DNA of 64,000 bases from Cladocopium goreaui (Eukaryota; Sar; Dinophyceae; Suessiales; Symbiodiniaceae). The position numbers were made by a program, and so were the translations under genes. Shown here piece after piece: positions 31,549 through 42,768 of the stretch (within the stretch, counting starts at the first letter, position 1; every line of letters starts with the position of its first letter). The notes under the pieces are model-generated. The model was given only the letters and a program-made list of their open reading frames with translations, did not search any database and had not been told where the DNA came from. The stretch is from NCBI GenBank assembly GCA_947184155.2, contig CAMXCT020006767.1, positions 743,749 through 807,748 on the forward strand, given 5' to 3'.

Positions 31549-33376
31549 ATTAAAACAATAGGTAAATCAACTGTAACTGGGCCATTTTCAATAGCTATGT
31601 AACAAAATATCAAACAACTAGTATAATGTTTATTGATCTTTACTCTGGCGTCAAATGGTAATACTGATCCCATCCCCAGACATCCCCCGGAAAAAAGGTC
31701 CCAAATATGTGATGGAAAACCCCTTCGGGGTTTCGGCGTTTCGGGGGTGTTTTAAAAAGAATCGGGACGGGGAAGAATCCATGGATTATAGCTGGCTAGT
31801 TGTAGTTCATTGTTTCTCTAGTAATATTAATATTCCATTCAATCATCATGTTTGATGATTACACCTCACAGCTTTGAACCATTGTTAATATACTGACCAG
31901 CTTGATATGCTGTGACAGGTGCTGAGAAGCAAGCGGCTGATCAGATCCTCGACGGTGCCATGACATCATGATGGAGGGTTGGCTTGGGTTGGGCTGCTTT
32001 TTTTTGAAGGGGGGTATATCCAACCATTCAGAATCACTTTATGTGATATAAATTGCTTCATAGACTTGTCCAACCATATGTATATGTATATATATATTCT
32101 ATATATATATATATTTATTGATTTATTTTATTTTTAGAGAGAGAGAGATATGTATCCTGTTTTCAGCCCTAACTGAGTATGAATCAACAGACACCAATTG
32201 TTTTTTTTGGGGTGTGGCATTTGATTCTTTCAGAATTCATGGGAAGATCATGCTATGACTAACCATATAGCCATACATGATATTAAGCTTTGATATCCTA
32301 CTGGTAGAAGTTGGATGTCACTAGTGGGGATTCGCGGTGATCCGAACTGGGCTGGAACTCCCTCAAACTGTGATGTTTTGGGATATACTCTGGCCACATC
32401 TATGTGGGTCTTTGAAACTGGGGCCTAAGCTGTTCACAGTGTGGATTTGTTCACTTGATTTTGGTGTGACTGAATATGAAGTATACATCAGTAAACTTCC
32501 AAAGTGGCATGTTTGAAGAGGAATGGTTAACGATCATATCTCGACCTTTGTTCTAGGCAGAGATAGGCGCGTAACTGGGATTAGTTACCTACTACAGGTC
32601 TTTGTGGGATGACAAACTACCCATGAACTGAAACCCCAGCAATGTTCTTACAATCTTAGATGGTTACCAGTTATCCTGAAGCCGCACTAGTACCACGGAT
32701 ATAGCCCTTAGATGTCCTTAGAACATTGTCCCCCAAGCATAGTTGTGGTGACCACAAGTATAGGATGCCAGTGACAGGAGAAGTGCTCACTTAATGGAAT
32801 AACCGGGGGAGGAGGAATAGCTGGATGGTTTCACGACTGGGGCAATAACCATCCACAATTGCTTACAAGGCCTCAATACCATAGGAAGACCAGAAGAGAA
32901 ATTGTGATTTCACCCAGAAAAAATGGGATTCAATGGGATTTATAGCTGCTCATGGCCCTAAGCCAGTTGTGGCCATGGGATGAAATATATGGTTGGTCAA
33001 TGTTGGCACGAAACAATCCAGATAAACCTATTACGGGCTATAGTGGCTATCACTGACGCTGCGTTTGGGAACCTATTTGCGATGACCCTACAGATCACAG
33101 ATCCAATGGGTGAGTTCAGTGTAACAGTTTAATCAACCAAAATCAGCCAAAAAACGATGCACATCACATTATCTCACATAAACATATGTTTTAAATATTG
33201 CTATAATATGTAATCTCACACCTTGATAGTTGCTAGATTTACATGGCTACATGGTATGATCCCACAATCAGGGGAACTGTCTTCTTAAATGGGCCAAAAA
33301 AAAGAACAGATCCAAGATCCAATACTAAGACAGGGGAGTTACTTCGTTTAGGGGGTAAGTGATGATAAATTGCAAA
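31549..33376. other. Intron c-d, middle part: no gene seen
   Basis: AT-rich DNA with (AT)n at 32085-32115 and a ga-run at 32138. Repeats of the known families are not obvious between 31860 and 33370. Confidence 0.5.
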
Positions 33377-33437
33377 TACCCTCTGGTAATAAGTAAACGG
33401 GGCAGTGGTGGAAAATCATTTGTTTATAGAGGGTAGA
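33377..33437. mobile_element. Short family B derivative
   Basis: Starts taccctctggtaataag and ends tatagagggtag, about 50-60 bases, consistent with an internally deleted copy. Confidence 0.6.
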
Positions 33438-33479
33438 TTGGTTATATTCTACGTGCAAGTTATGTAAATAATTTATATA

Positions 33480-34732
33480 TGGTGTGACCAAAAAGGACAC
33501 AAGAGGTCCGCAGCTGCATTCTTCCCGATGTGCAGACAGAGTCATGCACAAGCAACCAGAACCTTTTCTTTTCAAAGGCATCAGAGAGAGAGAGAGAGAG
33601 ATATATATATATATAGGAAGAGCATCCTGCACTGACAATATTGATTTTGATTTGCTTTTCCCCGCGGCCCATATCTAGCTGCCGAGAAAGGAGTACAGTA
33701 CAAAGGCTGGCCCAGCACCTCTCCAGGACATATTGCGTCATGGAGCGGCAGTGCTCTGACGATCTTGCCGCAATACCTTGCCATGGTCTTGGCCGGCCGG
33801 AAGACAAGGGAGCTTCGCAAATTTCGGTCTCTGGCCGTGACGTCCAAGACCAGGGTCCTCACAGATCCGCAGACGCTCGCCAAGCCATTGCCTTTGACCC
33901 GCTCCAACGGAAGCGTCAATTGGGTAAAAGCTACCTCTGGACCTGCAGAAATGCAGCAAGCCAAAGCTGATCGGGCCGCTGAAACCAAAGCCAAGGCAAA
34001 AGCAAAAACCCCAGAGACCGCCTTTGTGAAACCAGAACGGCAACACCCGAGCAGAGCTTCTGACAACCTTTCCGGAAGAGCTGCAAGCACAGAAAAAAAG
34101 GGGACAAAAAGTGCCGTTTCTGCTTTTGCTCTCAGTGTTCTGATCACCATTCTGATGGTTGCTGAAAGAATTTTGTTTCTGAGCCCGCAGAGAGCGCTTT
34201 GCAACCATCTTCAACATTTCTCGGTAGTTCATGGTGCAGCACGCAGTTGCAATGCAATGCAACTTTCCCATTTCCTTCCGCAGACCCTTTTCATTGCGCG
34301 AGCCTGCAGAACAAAAAACAAGACGCCTCTTTTGCCATGGCGCAGACGCTTCCAGACCTTTATGCTGCCTTCGTGCTGTTCGAGGAGTTCCTGGGCTGGC
34401 TGCCATGCCAACAAGTGCGATGCACCCGGCGCTATGCATTGCACCACTCAGCCGCCGCCAGACTTCACAATCCCGTGAGACAGCTGGACGGAACAGTTGC
34501 CCTGCAAGCCACACCGAACTGGGCCAAGAAGGACAGATTGTGAAGTTTCCTACTCGCAAGAATCTCGGCGTGCCAAATGCCCCGAATCTTCTCTCCGCAA
34601 CCGTTTCCAACAGACGATATGCAGCAAGTCACAGAGGCAGTCAAGCAGGCGGACAGATACCCGGCTCCGCATGGCACGACAGCTTCCCAGACAGCGGACA
34701 GGTACTCGACCGCGCCTCCGCGGGCTGATGAA
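33480..34732. other. GC-rich ORF island in the AT-rich intron
   Basis: Composition switches abruptly at about 33480 and stays G/C-rich to the minisatellite at 34735. Long frames are open on both strands (+ 33765-34478; - 33738-34610), so strand cannot be settled by openness. It begins near a (GA)n(AT)n run at 33583-33616. It looks like a dispersed element fragment; no domain is recognised. Confidence 0.45.
34337..34543 (+). CDS. Small ATG-initiated ORF in the GC-rich island, unrecognised
   Basis: ATG in good context (gccATGG) opens 68 codons: MAQTLPDLYAAFVLFEEFLG, WLPCQQVRCTRRYALHH, ending NWAKKDRL. Codons are strongly G/C-ending and the N-terminal half is amphipathic-helical. A protein from a dispersed repeat is likely; function unknown. 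Confidence 0.3.
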   Translation: MAQTLPDLYAAFVLFEEFLGWLPCQQVRCTRRYALHHSAAARLHNPVRQLDGTVALQATPNWAKKDRL

Positions 34733-36246
34733 GATGCTGGGTGACGGGAGGGTAGAAGGATAAAGGGTGGATCAAGGGCTGATAGATGCTGGGTGCAGGT
34801 GGGTAGAAGGATACAGGTTGGATAAACGGTGGGTCAAGGGCTGATAGATGCTGGGTGACGGGAGGGTAGAAGGATAAAGGTTGGATAAAGGGTGAATCAA
34901 AGGCTGATCGATGCTGGGTGACGGGTGGGTAGAAGGATAAAGGGCTGATAGATGCTGGGTGACGGGTGGTTAGAAGGATAAAGGTTGGAAAAAGGTTGGA
35001 TAAAGGTTTGATAAACGGTGGATCAAGGGCTGATAGATGCTGGGTGACGGGTGGGTAGAAGGATAAAAAATGGAAAAAGGGTGGAGACAGGGTGGATCAA
35101 AGGCTGATATGCTGGGCGACGGTGGGTAGAAGGATAAAGGCTGGATAAAGGTTGGATCAAGGGCTGGTAGGTGCTGGGTGACGGGTGGGTAGAAGGATAA
35201 AGGTAGGATAAAGGGTGGATAAAGGGTGGATAGATGCTGGGTGACGGGTGGGTAGAAGGATAAAGGTCGGATAAAGGGTGGATCAAGGGCTGATAGATGC
35301 TGGGCGACGGGTGAGTAGAAGGATACTGTAAAGGTTCTGTAAAGGGTGGATCAAGGGCTGATAGGTGCTGGGTGACGGGTGGGTAGAAGGATAAAGGTTC
35401 TATAAAGGGTGGATCAAAGGCTGATAGATGCTGGGTGACGGGTGGGTAGAAGGATAAAGGTTGGATAAAGGTTGGGCAAAGGTTGGATGAAGGTTGGATA
35501 GAGGGTGGATCAAGGGCTGATAGATGCTGGGTGACGGGTGGGTAGAAGCAAAAAAGATTGGAAAAAGGGTGGATACAGGGTGGATCAAGGGCTGATGGAT
35601 GCTGGGTGACGGGTGGGTAGAAGGATAAAGGTTGGATAAAGGTTTGATAAACGGTGGATCAAGGGCTGATAGATGCTGGGTGACGGGTGGGTAGAAGGAT
35701 AAAGGTTGGATAAAGGTTTGATAAACGGTGGATCAAGGGCTGATAGATGCTGGGTGACGGGTGGGTAGAAGGATAAAGGTTGGATCAAGGGCTGATAGAT
35801 GCTGGGTGACGGGTGGGTAGAAGGTCAAGGGTTGGATCAAAGGCTGATAGATGCTGGGCGACGGGTGTGTAGAAGGATAAAGGTTGGATAAAGGGTGGAT
35901 CAGCGGGTAGAAGGCGTTGGATAAAGGGTGAATCAAGGGCTGACGGGTGGGTAAAGGGATAAAGATTCTAAGATTGGATAAAGGTTGGACAAAGGTTGGA
36001 TAAAGGGTTGGATAAAGTGGATCAAGGGCTGATAGGTGCTGGGTGACGGGTGGGTAGAAGGATAAAGGTTGGATAAAGGGTGGATCAAGGGCTGCAAGGG
36101 CTGATAGATGCTGGGTGACGGATGGGTAAAAGGATAAAGGTTGTATAAAGGATGGATCAAGGGCTGATAGATGCTGGGTGACGGGTAGGTAGAAGGATAC
36201 AGGTTGGGGCTGATAGATGGGTAAAGGGTGGATCAAGGGCTGATAG
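34733..36246. repeat. 63/74-bp G-rich minisatellite, about 1.5 kb
   Basis: Units carry ggctgatagatgctgggtg, acgggtgggtagaaggataa and aggttggataaagggtggat. Most copies are 63 bases; others are 74 through an extra 11-base aggtttgataa. The whole unit looks built from 11-base words. Frames on the minus strand are open for up to 197 codons and encode H-P-S-I-Y-Q-P-L repeats only. Confidence 0.95.
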
Positions 36247-37116
36247 TTTTGAATATCTTGAGTTGTTCCCTGGCTGCAATTCATAAACAAAAAGAAGACC
36301 ACGGATGCACATGAAACGCTTCTCATTGCATATGCGTTTTCCCGTGTCAGATTTGGTCCCGGACATGTGCTTCACTTGGGCTGAACTCCGTGCTGCGCGC
36401 GAATACAGATGTTACCCCCTTTCCATCAACAGAAGCCGCGAACATTGGGCACAGCATGAAAACTCAATGGGTTGCGTGTGTGTAGCACGTTTCAGTCTCG
36501 AGCCTAACGCTGCTGATTTTGACCTGCACGTTTCACGCTGGCGTCATTTTCTTTTGCGTCAGTGCTTCAGGTGAAAGCAGAAAAGCGCAAGAAAGATGAA
36601 AGATTTTGGAGACATTGGAATCAAGACATGTAAACCTTAGTTCCAAGAGATGTGCGGTTGACTTGAGAGCAACATTTTTTCCCACCAGCTGGCCGCTTCA
36701 GGCATTGTATTTCTTGCAAAACTTGGCCTCGAAAGTGACTGAGAAGATCGCGTTGCTGCCGCAGGCATCACTGTTTTTGTTGTGTGAGACATGTTTTTTG
36801 CAAGACGTTCGCACCCGTGTTTTTGCACTTGTCAGGTCCAGGCACCGAACTTTGATTGGGCTGCAGCCATCCGTTGGACTGGAGATGAACGTAAGTCCAG
36901 AATCATCATGTGCTGACTCCTCCGTTCCCAGCCCAAGAGGCATCATCAAAAAATACATACATATATATACATATATATATATTGTATATGTGTTGCCTAT
37001 TTTCTAACATGTGTTCAACTGTTTTGTCTTTGTTTTGCTTATATATGGGCTTTTCAGAGTACGATTGCAATGATCAGTGTTTTTTTGTTTTTTCCTTTAT
37101 ATATATATATATATAT
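36247..37116. other. Intron c-d: G/C-moderate with an unsupported ORF
   Basis: A + frame of 133 codons (36606-37007; ESRHVNLSSKRCAVDLRA..) and a shorter one at 36305-36574 have no recognised motif and no good start. A T-rich/AT run ends the stretch at 37080-37116. Confidence 0.35.
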
Positions 37117-37739
37117 GTACTAATCCGTTCCCCCTAATACTAAACCCCCCACCCCCCAAATAATAAATTACTCAGGTAGTTTTTTATTATTAGGGGGTAT
37201 GTACTAGTAGGGCGCGAAGCTTTCCCTAATAATAAATTACAACCCGAATAAAAAAAGAAACTCTTTTTTATTTCAAAATCGATTTGATTTCCTTTGAAAA
37301 TAGAATTCAAATATTGCCAAAACTTCGATTCCGAAGCTTTCCGTAATATATATATTTACTTCAAAACCCGGATATAAAAAAAAACAAGTGTTTTTTATTT
37401 CAAAATTGTTTAGATTTCCTTTTGAAATATAATTAAAATATTGCCAAAATTGGATTTCGAAGTTTTCCCTAATACAAACTAAATTAGAAACTTTAATATA
37501 GAATATATTTTTATCGACCTTAAAAGACGGAGCCTAATAAAAAATACCCCGGGGGCTGACTAGTTTTTTTTTTGGGGGGGGTGAAACCCTGAAATGGCAG
37601 CTTCATTTCTAAATGTAATTTGTTTTCTAAAGGGCATCAATTAAACATCAAATTGGCCAACCTCAAGTTTTCCAAATCTGAAGACGGTCCCTTTTTTTTG
37701 GGGGGGCGGTTTAGTAATAGGGGGAAGGGATTACACGCA
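37117..37739. mobile_element. 623-bp inverted-repeat element with internal direct repeats
   Basis: Left end tgtactaatccgttccccct, right end agggggaagggattacacgc, complementary over about 30 bases and continuing into aatactaaaccccccc / ggggggcggtttagtaat. Inside are two about 140-base direct copies, each beginning cgaagctttcc(c/g)taata and containing ttttttatttcaaaat and aatattgccaaaa. No coding frame. Confidence 0.78.
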
Positions 37740-38239
37740 TGTATTTTTTCATGTGCATTTATCTAGGTTTGCAACGCGCCCTATATTCATTGCAGCACCG
37801 TCCTCTCCAGGTGAAAAACACCTTGATGAACTGCCGGAACAGCTGCCGCTCCGCTTCTTGGCGTTTTCGGGTCCTGAAAACCAGGGGAAATCCCGATTTT
37901 TTCACAGGAAAAGTAAAGGAACACCACTTGAAATGTGGTTTATGATTGGAACACATGTGAACATATCATATGATTTCGGGATTTATAAATGATTTTCTCG
38001 GCTTTAACTGGGGAGTTCTGCAGTGGGATTCAACCGACCCATTCCGGCCAATCCACCTTTTTACATATTTTTTATCGGCATATGTGACTGGTCATTCAAA
38101 GTGGTGCTCCCCCAAGCTAATTTGGTTGCTAGCTAGGTGAACTCAATGGTTGATTGTAGATATATCTACAGTATTCATGGGGTTTATGAATCAACAAACA
38201 TCATTGTCTGGGCTGTGGAGTCTGCGACCGCTCTCCCAG
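37740..38239. other. Intron before exon d; exon-like stretch and family C fragment
   Basis: 37753-37960 is G/C-richer and open on both strands, undecided. 38146-38215 matches family C in inverse orientation (tattcatggggtttatgaat, caacaaacatcattg) and stops about 25 bases before the exon d acceptor. Confidence 0.4.
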
Positions 38240-38268
38240 GCTTCACTCACGAAGAATTGAAACCAACA
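38240..38268 (+). CDS. POLR1B: POLR1B exon d: FTHEELKPT (29 nt)
   Basis: Acceptor gctctcccag, then GC TTC ACT CAC GAA GAA. With the A from exon c this reads SFTHEELKPT, matching the Pol I T-H-(Q/E)-E motif. The donor is GA (aca^gaaact). This choice gives 20 residues from the threonine of THEE to the phenylalanine of TPF, the same as in animal and plant A135. A family C repeat fragment ends about 25 bases before the acceptor. Confidence 0.7.
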
Positions 38269-39199
38269 GAAACTGGGAGCTATGCGATGCGTCTACGGGA
38301 CTGGGGGTGGTGCAATAAACTGGGATATAACACAAATAGTTCTATGATACTAATATACAAAAAGTAGGTTCTACACTATTTGATTATTTCTCATTGAAAC
38401 TGTACTCCTGAGTAGTAAACTGATATTAACCATCCTATTATAACTATATGCATATTCCAGACAAGAAGAACCCGGGATAGGAAACAGTTCCCTGTATAAA
38501 GTCATGCAGTTATGAAGCACTCACATAGTGATTTGGTTCAAGTTTTCGGGCGCAAAATGACCCACAAATGGGATTATCATTTGTTATGCTCGACACTCCA
38601 TATTATAGAATTATTGATCTTGACCTCATGCCCGTAGTGGATGAGATCCATTTTCTTGATCATGAACCTAGGACCCACATGCAAGTTGGATGATCCTGAC
38701 TGTGATCTGGAGAAAACCATGTCTGGTGAAGTGTGGGTGAAAATGCCTATACCTTGTTGCTATTTTGACAGATGATGAGGATGATGTGCAAAAGGTCATT
38801 TATTACACTACTTGATCTTTTGCCGTTTTTGTGGGAGGATGTACCAGGCATCAAGACATTGATTTGTTTGATACCAACCAACTTATGGCAAAAACACGGA
38901 CTACAGATGATTTTCCCATGAAAACGCCTCCCAAATTCTGTGAGATTTCCCTAGCCAGGTTTGATCACCAGAGGGTAAACCATGCTGGGAGTGGTTGTAG
39001 ATACTTGTTGTTCCTTGATTCGCGCGATGTGCGTGTATTTATATATATATATAACCTTTACTTACAACAAACATAAACCTGAACAAAACATTGAAAATAA
39101 GACGACATTGTTGAATTATTCCAACTACCAAATCATTCCATTTATTCCGTAGGTTTTTGTTCATGGTTACCATTGGATTTCGGAGCCAGTGACGCCAAG

Positions 39200-39249
39200 G
39201 AACTCTTTTCCACACTGGCGGCGTTGACGCCTTTCTCGAATCACAACCA
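39200..39249 (+). CDS. POLR1B: POLR1B exon e: LTPFSNHNQ block
   Basis: Acceptor gacgccaag, then ELFSTLAALTPFSNHN and the first two bases of a glutamine codon. This is the near-universal L/F-(T/I)-P-F/W-S-D-H-N-Q-S-P-R-N block of second-largest RNA polymerase subunits, here with N in place of the usual D. The donor is GA (ca^gagact). No GT or GC near this point allows the CA|G join to SPRNMYQ in the next exon, so this is the strongest single case for a GA donor in the gene. Confidence 0.8.
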
Positions 39250-39354
39250 GAGACTTGGTGTCCGGAAAAAGGGTCCAAAAAGTTTCAGTTGTCACCACTA
39301 TTTTAGGTGCATTTTCCTTGCCTATTTTTGCGGGGGTTAATATATCTACATAGA

Positions 39355-39500
39355 CGCACACACATATATATATATATATACGTATAATATATATATATAT
39401 GTATAATATATATATATACGTATTATATATATATATATGTATAATATCTATATATATACACGTATAATATATATATATATATATATATATTTATTTATTT
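39355..39500. repeat. (AT)n-rich microsatellite
   Basis: Imperfect tatatata with cgtataat interruptions over about 145 bases. Confidence 0.9.
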
Positions 39501-40553
39501 ATATATACCAAGAGCTTCAAAGACCCTAAAAAAATCAGGTCCAGTCAAAAAGACATGAGAATTAAGACGTTTTTGAAAAAAAAAACACATGTTTTGTTTT
39601 ATGTTGTTTTTCACAAGTTTGTCCAAATCGGGTAGACCCTGACCCCTATCAAATTTCTACTTCAACACATGTAGCAACTTCATACTGACAATTTCCCAAG
39701 ATCGAACCGACAATTGCCGGATCCAGACAAACAATGCTGATTATCAGAGCTATTGTCAGTTTGCTGGGTTCACATCTGAAAAGCTTACTTTTGAAATTTG
39801 TGCATATACATAGTGACTCTTTGACTACCTCCAGTCCTGCTGAAGGGACAGTTCGCAGCTTAGGAGGTAGCTGCGACCGGTGGAGAATGCATACATTTTG
39901 TTTGATAATGTTTGCTTCGGTTTCGATGGTGTGTTCTGTCTGACTGATTTCTGGTGCGGATTGTTTGCTGTAATGGCACCAGGGGGGATATACCAACAGC
40001 ACGGGGTTGGACCCACAACCAATAATGCATACGACCATGGCATCAGCAGTTTTCGCACATGTAGTGAACCGAGTCCTTTCAGTTAAGAAAACCTCAGAGC
40101 AGATCTTTTGTTGTTGGGTCTTCTTGGGCTAAGCTATATAATCAAAGTTGTGCTGCGCAAAGGCTTCAAGTGCAGATCTACACATCATCTATTCTGATGT
40201 TGCGAGTGGGATTGGGTGTGTGTGTGTGTTTGTGCTAACAAGTCTACCAAAAGAGGACCGCAAGGGCCTGGTTTAGTACCTGGCTTGTCCATGTTTTTCC
40301 CATATGTATCTCAATATGTACCCATTATTTGTGATGAAACCATGTAAAATCCGTTCAGCATCCCCATGTTTGGTAATACAATCTCCATATTTGCGGTTTC
40401 AATCCCAATCTTCCCCCATATTTAAATCTGTTAATTATGTTTTTTTTTGGCTCTTCGTGTAAAATCCCCTTGCAAGTGCATGTGAAAAACATCCACTCTG
40501 ATAGGCTGATATTCAACAGTCAGAATCATGCAGCAACCATCATCTCCAAGGTT
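39501..40553. other. Intron e-f: AT-rich, no gene seen
   Basis: Both-strand frames at 39649-40038 are open but have no motif. A (GT)n run is at 40216-40232. Confidence 0.45.
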
Positions 40554-40657
40554 TACCCTCTGGTGAACTAACATAGCAATGGAAAATGGCCATTTGTAGT
40601 GGATTTTCCCATTAAAAATGGTGATTTTCCATTGCCATGTTAGTTCACCAGGGGGTA
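40554..40657. mobile_element. Family B inverted-repeat element (104 bp)
   Basis: Starts taccctctggtgaactaac and ends gttagttcaccagggggta; almost perfect hairpin. Confidence 0.9.
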
Positions 40658-41010
40658 AATTTGTGATCCCAATCCCCGTTCGTATTCAACAGCCCCGAAA
40701 GCATGGTGTAGGCGATGAAATCACATGCTTGAGACCATGAAAACCCATGGTGGTGAATATGAGACCATGGGGTGGATCTAAAGTTTGAAAACATATTGTT
40801 GGTTTATAGCCTCCATTAGCATTTATTAACATCCATTAACTAGACTACATATATATATATATATGATATAACTATATATAGTATATCACTAGAAATAACT
40901 TTAAAAAAATTAGAGATATCTACCAGAATCCCTGGTTCCATTAACATACATTATTATCAGTATCCCACTATATCAATGTGCCACTGACGTCATAAACATG
41001 AGCAGCTCAG

Positions 41011-41031
41011 GAGCCCTCGAAACATGTACCA
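41011..41031 (+). CDS. POLR1B: POLR1B exon f: SPRNMYQ micro-exon (21 nt)
   Basis: Acceptor gcagctcag, then G AGC CCT CGA AAC ATG TAC CA and a GT donor (gtgcct). It supplies the third base of Q, SPRNMY and two bases of the next Q, exactly the invariant SPRNMYQ motif. Phases fit both neighbours (CA|G on each side). The motif is nearly invariant across nuclear RNA polymerases, which makes a chance match very unlikely despite the length. Confidence 0.83.
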
Positions 41032-41502
41032 GTGCCTTGGTCACCGGCATGGTTGCGATCCAGCACTATGATAAATCAAAATCATAGGCGATTTAAAACA
41101 GAAAGAAAGAGGAACTCAAGTGATTTCAGTGATTGAAATTTTAAGTAATTGTTGATGTGATTGGTTTTGTAAAGAAAAAAATCAAGACCTTTGCAGGTTT
41201 TGACATGTTTTAACCACTAAGTGGACGAGTGGCGAGTGGGGTCAACAAAGCCAGCAAGAATCTGATGGGTACTCAGGCAAGAAAGGGGCATCATTTGCAA
41301 CAACAGCTTCGGACATGTGTAAAAAGACTGAGTTACTAGCTTCACCAAACAAGTGACAGTAATGTGTTTAAAGTTCACTGGTAAATTGTACAACATTTAA
41401 AAACCACCAAAAACGAAACTGTTGTTTAACGTGTTTTTGTCAACGCAAAGATACAGAAAGTCAGGATGAGTTCTCGGACCAATTGGATTTTGGTGCCGTC
41501 AG

Positions 41503-41585
41503 GTGTCAGATGTTGAAGCAGACCATGGCGACGCCTTACCACAATCACGACTGGCGACCAGACCTTTGGATACAGCAGTTCCCCA
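41503..41585 (+). CDS. POLR1B: POLR1B exon g: CQMLKQTM block
   Basis: Acceptor gccgtcag, then G TGT CAG ATG TTG AAG: CQMLKQTMATPYHNHDW, RPDLWIQQFP plus one base. It matches the CQM.KQTMG.P...R.D...Y.LQ.P segment of A135. The K-Q-T-M core lies in the active-site domain of this subunit. The donor is GT (a^gtgatg), and the intron sequence from that point is a family C inverted-repeat element lacking most of its left terminus. Confidence 0.9.
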
Positions 41586-41716
41586 GTGATGTGAACGTTG
41601 TTTTATAAAGCCCCTGAATACTATACTTAGTATAGTTCTACATACCCTTTATCCATAAACCAAAGTTATGGTTATAATTAGAGCAATTTAGCTATCGTTT
41701 CAGGGCCCCACATGTT
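41586..41716. mobile_element. Family C element at the exon g donor
   Basis: Starts at the splice donor (gtgatgtgaacgttg, ttttataaagcccctgaat), lacks the outer left terminus apart from cccc, and ends gctatcgtttcagggcccca. The same inner words occur in the other family C copies. Confidence 0.72.
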
Positions 41717-41729
41717 ACGTATAGTTATA

Positions 41730-41875
41730 ATATGTTATGATATATATTTATATACATATTACATATATATATATATGTACATACATATTACATATATATA
41801 TATATGTATATATATATGTATGTATGTATATGTAATATGTATAAATATATAGATATATATACATATACTGACATA
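41730..41875. repeat. TATG/AT microsatellite
   Basis: Imperfect tatatgtatg, acatatta and atatat words. Confidence 0.9.
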
Positions 41876-42150
41876 TACACCGTTTGTACGTTTGTACATC
41901 ATTCTGGAGCCGACATTTTCCGTTGGAGCACAAGGTCAAGGATAACGATACGAATCTTACGATATGCTTTTTGCATGGCCGATCACTGGAACTGCGATCT
42001 TCCAAGCTATGAACCATCGTGGGAACAACCGAGAGATACCGGGATAATATAACATGATTTGTTTTTTAAAGTGAATGGTTACTAGACATGACTAGACTAT
42101 ATGGGATATAGATGGATACAACATGATATAACATTAAAACTATAGTACTA
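41876..42150. other. Intron g-h: small G/C-moderate stretch
   Basis: 41888-42050 is somewhat exon-like (+ frame TFVHHSGADIFRWSTRS) but is not needed by phase and matches no A135 motif. Confidence 0.3.
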
Positions 42151-42258
42151 CTGGTTGGTGGTTTGGAACATGAATTTTATTTTTCCATAATATATTGGGA
42201 ATAATCATCCCAAGTGACTTTCATATTTTTCAAGAGGGGTGGCTCAACCACCAACCAG
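42151..42258. mobile_element. Family A inverted-repeat element (108 bp)
   Basis: Starts ctggttggtggtttggaac and ends gctcaaccaccaaccag. Confidence 0.9.
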
Positions 42259-42671
42259 ATATTTTGAGGATTCAGAAATATTGGTTGAACGAAGAAGGCA
42301 GGCTGATGTGAGAGATACCCTCTGGCAATGATGTGCCGCTTTTGAACGTCGCAATTTCCATAGCAAACTGTAAAATTATCCCAGGTAGATCATTTTGAAT
42401 CATCATAAATCAAAAAAATCCGAATGTGTCCCAAGTTTTCCATGTTTTTTTCCATTTGAATCCCATAGATCCATGAATTCTCGATGGATTCTCCGTCACG
42501 AGTTCGCTTTCGCGGCCCAAGGACAACAAAGTCTTTCGTGTCTGGTGCCCTCAGAGTCCACTTGTGCGTACGGAGATGTGCCATGACCGCAGCAGGAAAC
42601 AAAGGGCAGGAAGCGAGTTCGGTTTGTCTGAAAATGGGGCATGGACTCCCATATATAAATGATATAAATGA

Positions 42672-42768
42672 CTGGTTGGTGGTTCAAACATTTTGTATTT
42701 TCCATAATATATGGGATAATCCTTCCCATTGACTTTCATATTTCAAGATGGTTAAAACCACCAACCAG
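42672..42768. mobile_element. Family A inverted-repeat element (97 bp)
   Basis: Starts ctggttggtggttcaaac and ends ttaaaaccaccaaccag. Confidence 0.9.

Noticed and set aside
34733-36326. Minus-strand ORFs up to 197 codons encoding HPSIYQPL repeats
   Set aside because: Generated by the minisatellite, which is open in several frames.
38630-38670. gatccattttcttgatcatg as the PFSDHNQ exon
   Set aside because: Needs two frame corrections; the exact block TPFSNHNQ was found at 39227-39249.
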